Below, piece after piece: positions 56,271 through 64,000 of a stretch of DNA of 64,000 bases. The notes beneath the pieces are model-generated. The model had not been told where the DNA came from. It searched no databases and saw only the letters and a list, made by a program, of their open reading frames with translations. Source of the stretch: JALORV01 sp963791235 (GTDB taxonomy: Bacteria; Pseudomonadota; Gammaproteobacteria; Burkholderiales; Burkholderiaceae_F); NCBI GenBank assembly GCA_963791235.1, contig CAWBRW010000015.1, forward strand, positions 29,291 to 93,290. The letters are read 5' to 3'. Both the position numbers and the translations under genes were made by a program. Position 1 is the stretch's first letter; each line of letters begins with the position of its first letter.

Positions 56271-57098
56271 TTACTTGCGATTACGGCGCTGCACGATCAT
56301 CGTGTCGGTGCGCTTGTTGTTGCGGGTGCGGTAGCCCTTGGCCAGCTGACCCCACGGGCTGACCGGATCGCGCTTGGTGCCTGTGCGGCCCTCGCCACCA
56401 CCGTGCGGGTGGTCGACCGGGTTCATCGCCACGCCGCGAACCGTCGGGCGCACGCCACGCCAGCGCATTGCACCGGCCTTGCCGATCTGGCGCAGGTTGT
56501 TCTCTTCGTTGCCGACCTCGCCGATCGTGGCGCGGCAATCGATCAGCACGCGGCGGATCTCGCCCGAGCGCAGGCGCAGCTGCGCGTAGGTTCCCTCTCG
56601 CGCTAGCAGTTGCACCGAGGTGCCCGCCGCGCGCGCCAGCTGCGCACCCTTGCCCGGCAGCATCTCGACGCAATGCACGGTCGTGCCCACGGGAATGTTC
56701 CGCAGCGGCAGCGTGTTGCCGACACGAATCGGCGCCTCGTTCCCGCTCATCAACTGGGCGCCGACCGTCACGCCCTTGGGCGCAATGATGTATCGCCGTT
56801 CACCGTCCGCGTAAACCAGCAGCGCAATGTGCGCCGAGCGGTTCGGGTCGTATTCCAGGCGCTCGACCTTGGCCGGCACACCATCCTTGCCGCGCTTGAA
56901 GTCGATCATCCGGTAGTGCTGCTTGTGACCACCGCCCATATGCCGCGTCGTGATGCGGCCGCTGTTGTTGCGTCCGGATGAGCGCGTCTTCTTCTCGAGC
57001 AGACCGGCGTAGGGCTTGCCCTTGTGCAACTTGTCGTTGACGACCTTGACCAGCCCGCGCCGGCCGGCAGACGTCGGTTTGACCTTGACGAGTGCCAT
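56271..57098 (-). CDS. rplB: 50S ribosomal protein L2
   Basis: 275 aa. GRNNSGRITTRHMGGGHKQH and the peptidyl-transferase-linked His segment MNPVDHPHGGGEGRTGTKRD. One-base overlap with rplW. Confidence 0.98.
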   Translation of the reverse strand: MALVKVKPTSAGRRGLVKVVNDKLHKGKPYAGLLEKKTRSSGRNNSGRITTRHMGGGHKQHYRMIDFKRGKDGVPAKVERLEYDPNRSAHIALLVYADGERRYIIAPKGVTVGAQLMSGNEAPIRVGNTLPLRNIPVGTTVHCVEMLPGKGAQLARAAGTSVQLLAREGTYAQLRLRSGEIRRVLIDCRATIGEVGNEENNLRQIGKAGAMRWRGVRPTVRGVAMNPVDHPHGGGEGRTGTKRDPVSPWGQLAKGYRTRNNKRTDTMIVQRRNRK

Positions 57099-57406
57099 TA
57101 CTTCACCTCTTGCGCGAAGTTGATCTCCTGACCCTCTTTCAGGCTCACGTACGCCTTGCGCACGTTGCCGCGCTTGCCGGTGAATCGGCCAAAGCGCTTG
57201 CTCTTGCCCTTCTGGTTCAGGATGGAAACCTTGTCGACCTGCACCTTGAACAGCAGTTCGACAGCGGCCTTGACCTCCAGCTTGGTGGCGTCCTGCATCA
57301 CGCGGAACGCGACCTGGTCGTTCTTCTCGCCGATCATCGTGCTCTTCTCGGAGACGATCGGCGCCAGCAGCACGCTGTACAGACGGTCCTGACGGGTAGA
57401 GATCAT
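57098..57406 (-). CDS. rplW: 50S ribosomal protein L23
   Basis: 102 aa from ATG 57406, which overlaps the rplD stop as ATGA and has GAGGAG upstream; GTG 57412 is less likely. LLAPIVSEKSTMIGEKNDQV and RFGRFTGKRGNVRKAYVSLK. Docking site for trigger factor and SRP. Confidence 0.98.
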   Translation of the reverse strand: MISTRQDRLYSVLLAPIVSEKSTMIGEKNDQVAFRVMQDATKLEVKAAVELLFKVQVDKVSILNQKGKSKRFGRFTGKRGNVRKAYVSLKEGQEINFAQEVK

Positions 57407-58023
57407 CCCCACATCTCCTCGAGCTTGGCGATCGCCGGCTTCGTCACGATCACCTTCTTGTAGTGGATCAGCGACAGCGGGTCCGCATAGCGCGGCTCGA
57501 CGATCAGCACGTTCTTCAGGTTGCGCGAGGCGAGATACAGGTTCTCGTCGACCGCATCCGTGATGATCAGTACCGACTCCAGCCCCATCGCCTTCAGCTT
57601 CTCGGCGAGTTGCTTGGTCTTGGGCGAATCGACCGCCAGACCGTCGACAACGGCAATGCGGTCATCGCGTACCAGCTGCGACAGGATCGACGTCATCCCC
57701 GCGCGGTACATCTTCTTGTTGACCTTCTGCGAGAAGTTCTCGTCCGGCGAATTGGGGAAGGTTCGGCCACCGCCACGCCAGATCGGACTCGAGGTCATGC
57801 CGGCGCGCGCGCGGCCGGTGCCCTTCTGGCGCCAGGGCTTCTTGGTCGAGTGCTTGACCGTCGTGCGGTCCTTTTGTGCGCGCGTGCCCTGACGTGCATT
57901 GGCCTGGTAGGCCACGACGATCTGGTGCACCAGCGCCTCATTGAATTCACGGCCGAAAAGCGTCTCCGGCGCGGTCGTCGTGCCGGCAGCCTGGCCCTGG
58001 GCGTTCAAAAGCTTGAGTTCCAT
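57403..58023 (-). CDS. rplD: 50S ribosomal protein L4
   Basis: 206 aa. TRAQKDRTTVKHSTKKPWRQ, KGTGRARAGMTSSPIWRGGG and C-terminal VIVTKPAIAKLEEM. In E. coli L4 also regulates the S10 operon. Confidence 0.98.
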   Translation of the reverse strand: MELKLLNAQGQAAGTTTAPETLFGREFNEALVHQIVVAYQANARQGTRAQKDRTTVKHSTKKPWRQKGTGRARAGMTSSPIWRGGGRTFPNSPDENFSQKVNKKMYRAGMTSILSQLVRDDRIAVVDGLAVDSPKTKQLAEKLKAMGLESVLIITDAVDENLYLASRNLKNVLIVEPRYADPLSLIHYKKVIVTKPAIAKLEEMWG

Positions 58024-58035
58024 TGCGCCCTCTCC

Positions 58036-58719
58036 TTAGGCCTTGGCCGCTGACTTGGCCGCTGCTTTGGCCTTAGCGGCCGGGCGCACGATCACATTGC
58101 CACCGGCCGCTCCGGGTACCGCACCCCGAACCAGCAGCAGTCCGCGCTCGACATCGACACGCGCGACGACCAGATTCTGCGTGGTCCGCTGTTCGTCACC
58201 GAGGTGCCCCGCCATGCGCTTGCCTGGAAACACGCGGCCCGGATCCTGCCGGTTACCGATCGAGCCCGGAGCATTGGTGGAGACCGAGTTGCCATGGGTG
58301 GCGCGGTTGGACGAGAAGTGGTGGCGCTTGATTGCACCGGCAAAGCCTTTGCCGATCGTCACGCCGGTGACGTCAACCTTCTGGCCAACCGCGAAAAGGT
58401 CAAGGCCGATTGCAGTGCCGACCTTCAATTCACCGGCCTTGTCGGCATCGACCCGGAACTCGCGCAGTACCGAGCCCGCCTCGACGCCGGATTTGGCGTA
58501 ATGGCCAGCCTGGGGCTTTGCAACACGGGAGGACTTGCGGGTGCCGTAGGCCACCTGAACCGCGGAGTAGCCGTCGGTCTCGGGTGTCTTCACTTGGCTG
58601 ACGCGGTTGTTCGACACGTCGAGCACCGTGACCGGGACGGACTCGCCGTCATCCGTGAAGATGCGCGTCATGCCGACTTTCCGGCCCAATAGGCCGAGCG
58701 TCGAGCGAGCTTCGCTCAT
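58036..58719 (-). CDS. rplC: 50S ribosomal protein L3
   Basis: 227 aa from ATG 58719 (GGAG upstream). GLLGRKVGMTRIFTDDGESV, KGFAGAIKRHHFSSNRATHG and FPGKRMAGHLGDEQRTTQNL. The Ala/Lys tail is modest. A 161-bp spacer separates it from rpsJ. Confidence 0.98.
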   Translation of the reverse strand: MSEARSTLGLLGRKVGMTRIFTDDGESVPVTVLDVSNNRVSQVKTPETDGYSAVQVAYGTRKSSRVAKPQAGHYAKSGVEAGSVLREFRVDADKAGELKVGTAIGLDLFAVGQKVDVTGVTIGKGFAGAIKRHHFSSNRATHGNSVSTNAPGSIGNRQDPGRVFPGKRMAGHLGDEQRTTQNLVVARVDVERGLLLVRGAVPGAAGGNVIVRPAAKAKAAAKSAAKA

Positions 58720-58880
58720 TCTTATCTCCATTCCCGGCTTCGATTGGCCAGGACCAAAATTTGTCGCTGCTGTCGGTCGCTGCTATGCGACCTGCGCTTT
58801 GCAGACTCTGCGGCCGGACTTTGCCGAGCCAAAGAGCCCAAGATTCTAACGGAAACGACCTGCCAGGAGCAAGTCGGGGC

Positions 58881-59192
58881 TTACTGAACCTTGATCTCGA
58901 CGTCCACTCCGGCCGGCAGGTCGAGCTTCATCAGCGCGTCGACGGTCTTGTCGGTCGGATCGATGATGTCCATCAACCGCTGATGGGTGCGCATCTCGAG
59001 TTGGTCGCGCGACGTCTTGTTGACGTGCGGCGAGCGCAGGATGTCGAAACGCTGGATGCGCGTCGGCAGCGGGACGGGACCGCGCACGACAGCGCCGGTG
59101 CGCTTGGCGGTGTCCACGATCTCGAGCGCCGATTGGTCGATCAGCTTGTAATCGAACGCCTTCAGGCGGATACGGATACGTTGGCTTTGCAT
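58881..59192 (-). CDS. rpsJ: 30S ribosomal protein S10
   Basis: 103 aa. MQSQRIRIRLKAFDYKLIDQ and GPVPLPTRIQRFDILRSPHV. First gene of the S10 group and the NusE partner in antitermination. Confidence 0.98.
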   Translation of the reverse strand: MQSQRIRIRLKAFDYKLIDQSALEIVDTAKRTGAVVRGPVPLPTRIQRFDILRSPHVNKTSRDQLEMRTHQRLMDIIDPTDKTVDALMKLDLPAGVDVEIKVQ

Positions 59193-59217
59193 GTCAAATC
59201 CTTTTCAAAGAGCGAGA

Positions 59218-59239
59218 GGCCGGCCCCGGAAGGCCGGCC
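59218..59239. terminator. GC-rich hairpin between tuf and rpsJ
   Basis: Perfect 8-bp stem GGCCGGCC/GGCCGGCC with loop of six, 25 bases after the tuf stop. No strong T-run follows (TCTCGCTCTTT), so termination would be partial; likely reduces read-through from str into S10. Confidence 0.5.
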
Positions 59240-59263
59240 CGAAGTTCAAAGCACGCGTCCCGA

Positions 59264-60455
<1,192 letters not shown>

Positions 60456-60494
60456 CTTATGTTCCTCAAAGAACGGTTGTTGATGTGTTCCTGA

Positions 60495-62598
<2,104 letters not shown>

Positions 62599-62659
62599 AA
62601 GGCTCACCTAGTAAACCTCGCCGCGGGCCGACCTCAGGTCGGTCCGCACAGAAAATTTG

Positions 62660-63130
62660 TTAGAAGCGGAAATGCGCGAACGCCTTGTTCGCTTCTGCCA
62701 TGCGGTGGACTTCCTCGCGCTTCTTCATTGCGCCGCCACGTCCCTCGGCGGCTTCGAGGAGTTCCCCCGCCAGACGCTGCGGCATGGACTTCTCGCTGCG
62801 CTTCTTCGCTGCCTCACGCAGCCAGCGCATCGCGAGCGCCATGCGACGGACCGGACGGACTTCGACCGGAACCTGGTAGTTCGCACCGCCGACGCGGCGG
62901 CTCTTCACCTCGACCATCGGCTTGACGTTCGACAGGGCGGCCGAAAACACTTCCAGCGCGTTCTTTCCCGCCTTGGTTTCAATCTGCGTCAGCGCGCCGT
63001 AGACGATGCGCTCGGCGACGGCCTTCTTGCCATCCAGCATGATCACGTTGACGAACTTGGTGATATCCGGCGAACCGAACTTCGGATCCGGCAGGATTTC
63101 ACGCTTGGGTACTTCACGACGACGGGGCAT
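62660..63130 (-). CDS. rpsG: 30S ribosomal protein S7
   Basis: 156 aa. MPRRREVPKREILPDPKFGS, SRRVGGANYQVPVEVRPVRR, and GEREKS-type helix MPQRLAGELLEAAEGRGGAM. Head assembly initiator; in E. coli the str-operon repressor. Confidence 0.98.
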   Translation of the reverse strand: MPRRREVPKREILPDPKFGSPDITKFVNVIMLDGKKAVAERIVYGALTQIETKAGKNALEVFSAALSNVKPMVEVKSRRVGGANYQVPVEVRPVRRMALAMRWLREAAKKRSEKSMPQRLAGELLEAAEGRGGAMKKREEVHRMAEANKAFAHFRF

Positions 63131-63271
63131 TTCTCACCTCTTGCTGTCTTCAGTCGTTGGCGGGATCGACGGCGGTCTAGCCCGCGGAATGCGGCCCCAT
63201 GGTGACGGGCCGCGACTTACTCGGCCGGCGCGCCCGCGGCTTTCCGCGACGACGCGCCCGCCCGGGGAAAA

Positions 63272-63649
63272 CTAGGCGGCTTTCGGACGCTTGGCGCCGT
63301 ACTTCGAACGCGACTGCTTGCGGTCCTTGACGCCTTGGGTATCGAGCGAACCGCGGACGATGTGATAACGCACCCCCGGCAGGTCCTTCACGCGACCACC
63401 ACGGATCAGCACGACCGAGTGCTCCTGCAGGTTGTGGCCTTCGCCGCCGATGTACGAGATCACCTCGTAGCCGTTGACAAGGCGCACTTTCGCGACCTTG
63501 CGCAGTGCAGAGTTAGGCTTTTTCGGCGTCGTCGTGTAGACGCGCGTGCACACACCGCGCTTCTGCGGGCTGTTCTTCAGCGCCGGGCTCTTGCTCTTGA
63601 TGCGGGTCGTTTCGCGCGGCTTGCGCACGAGCTGATTGATGGTTGGCAT
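63272..63649 (-). CDS. rpsL: 30S ribosomal protein S12
   Basis: 125 aa. MPTINQLVRKPRETTRIKSK, TPKKPNSALRKVAKVRLVNG and GGRVKDLPGVRYHIVRGSLD. The lysines at the two classical streptomycin-resistance positions (PKKPNS and GGRVKDLPG) are wild type. First gene of the str operon, behind a ~250-nt leader. Confidence 0.98.
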   Translation of the reverse strand: MPTINQLVRKPRETTRIKSKSPALKNSPQKRGVCTRVYTTTPKKPNSALRKVAKVRLVNGYEVISYIGGEGHNLQEHSVVLIRGGRVKDLPGVRYHIVRGSLDTQGVKDRKQSRSKYGAKRPKAA

Positions 63650-63675
63650 ACGCGTCCGTGTTCAAAAACCAAAGG

Positions 63676-63699
63676 GCGCGCCGCGAAAACGCGACGCGC
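63676..63699 (-). promoter_or_regulatory. Leader hairpin just upstream of rpsL
   Basis: Stem GCGCG-C-CGCG / CGCG-A-CGCGC with an AAAA loop (TTTT on the mRNA strand) and one internal mismatch. On the minus strand it is followed by CCTTTGGTTTTTG and then, 27 bases past the stem, the rpsL ATG. Attenuator-like shape; role is inference. Confidence 0.45.
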
Positions 63700-63903
63700 G
63701 AAAATTGTTGCTGCTGACCGGGACCGCAGTTATTGCTGCTTGCTTCGGCGGCGCGTGGTGCGCCTCGGACTCGACCCAGTCGCGGAAACTCGGCCCGGTA
63801 AACCGGGGGGCCTTGGCCAACACGATCCGAAAAACGGACCGCGCGGTCAGCGAAAGGGCGGGGCAAAGAGCGCAACGCCCAGGCGGGCGCCGAAAAGCTC
63901 GCC

Positions 63904-63933
63904 ATTATCGCTAGCTGAGGGTCGCGGTGTCAA
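63904..63933 (-). promoter_or_regulatory. Sigma-70 promoter of the str operon
   Basis: Minus strand: perfect -35 TTGACA (63928-63933), 18-bp spacer, -10 GATAAT (63904-63909, five of six). Predicted start near 63897 and a leader of about 250 nt to the rpsL ATG. Best promoter match in the window. Confidence 0.75.
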
Positions 63934-63964
63934 GGCGAGCCACCTAGGTTTCGAGAGTGTGCCC

Positions 63965-63998
63965 AAAAAACAAACGGCCCGCCGAAGCGGGCCGTTTG
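63965..63998 (-). terminator. Intrinsic terminator upstream of the str operon
   Basis: Minus strand: perfect 12-bp stem CAAACGGCCCGC/GCGGGCCGTTTG closed by a TTCG tetraloop, followed by TTTTTT. It would end a transcript entering from beyond the right edge, where rpoC normally lies. Confidence 0.92.
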
Positions 63999-64000
63999 AG

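Overview
The window reads as chromosomal DNA of a GC-rich betaproteobacterium (Burkholderiales-like). The taxon is inferred from gene order and from which genes are present, not from a search. Supporting points are infA inside the spc ribosomal operon between secY and rpmJ, the pilMNOPQ-aroK-aroB cluster, the cyaY / lptM-lysA pair, a metal-site variant of HemB without the zinc cysteines, and the msrPQ pair. I found no tRNA, rRNA, CRISPR array or intact insertion sequence.

Layout. 0-4.7 kb (minus): mlaFED (outer-membrane lipid transport), a glycine-zipper lipoprotein, an amino-acid binding protein, a hotdog thioesterase and a c-type cytochrome. 4.8-11.3 kb: an accessory surface-protein region. 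It holds an 801-aa exported protein ending in a JDVT-CTERM-like sorting signal, the divergent CPBP-family protease expected to process it, a 724-aa lipoprotein with four fibronectin III domains, a Gln/Thr- and Gly-repeat exported protein with a broken frame, and a small periplasmic protein. 11.3-13.4 kb (plus): a two-component system. 13.4-19.7 kb (minus): gltBD. 19.7-24.6 kb (minus): a REP-like element, an NTT-family transporter, a REP-associated transposase relative that has lost its catalytic residues, dgt, aroB and aroK. 24.7-29.8 kb (minus): pilMNOPQ. 30-44 kb: mixed housekeeping genes (PBP1A, cyaY, lptM-lysA, msrPQ, guaC, cytochrome c4, engB, hemB, corA, hslR, cutA and an ABC-2 exporter). 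44.3-63.7 kb (minus): an unbroken str - S10 - spc - alpha ribosomal supercluster from rpsL to rplQ, with the classical S10/spc boundary still visible.

Five genes have their reading frame broken by one extra base each: the Gln/Thr-repeat gene, guaC, the ABC ATPase gene, tuf and fusA. In every case the span from start to stop is a multiple of three plus one. In guaC, tuf and fusA, removing one base restores the family's normal length and sequence. Because fusA is essential, the simplest explanation is insertion errors in the assembly rather than real pseudogenes. Start codons were chosen from ribosome-binding sites, family N-termini and ATGA overlaps.

The most interesting material is the sorting-signal/protease pair at 4.8-7.8 kb, the catalytically dead transposase relative embedded in the dgt operon, and the structured non-coding spacers inside the ribosomal operons.
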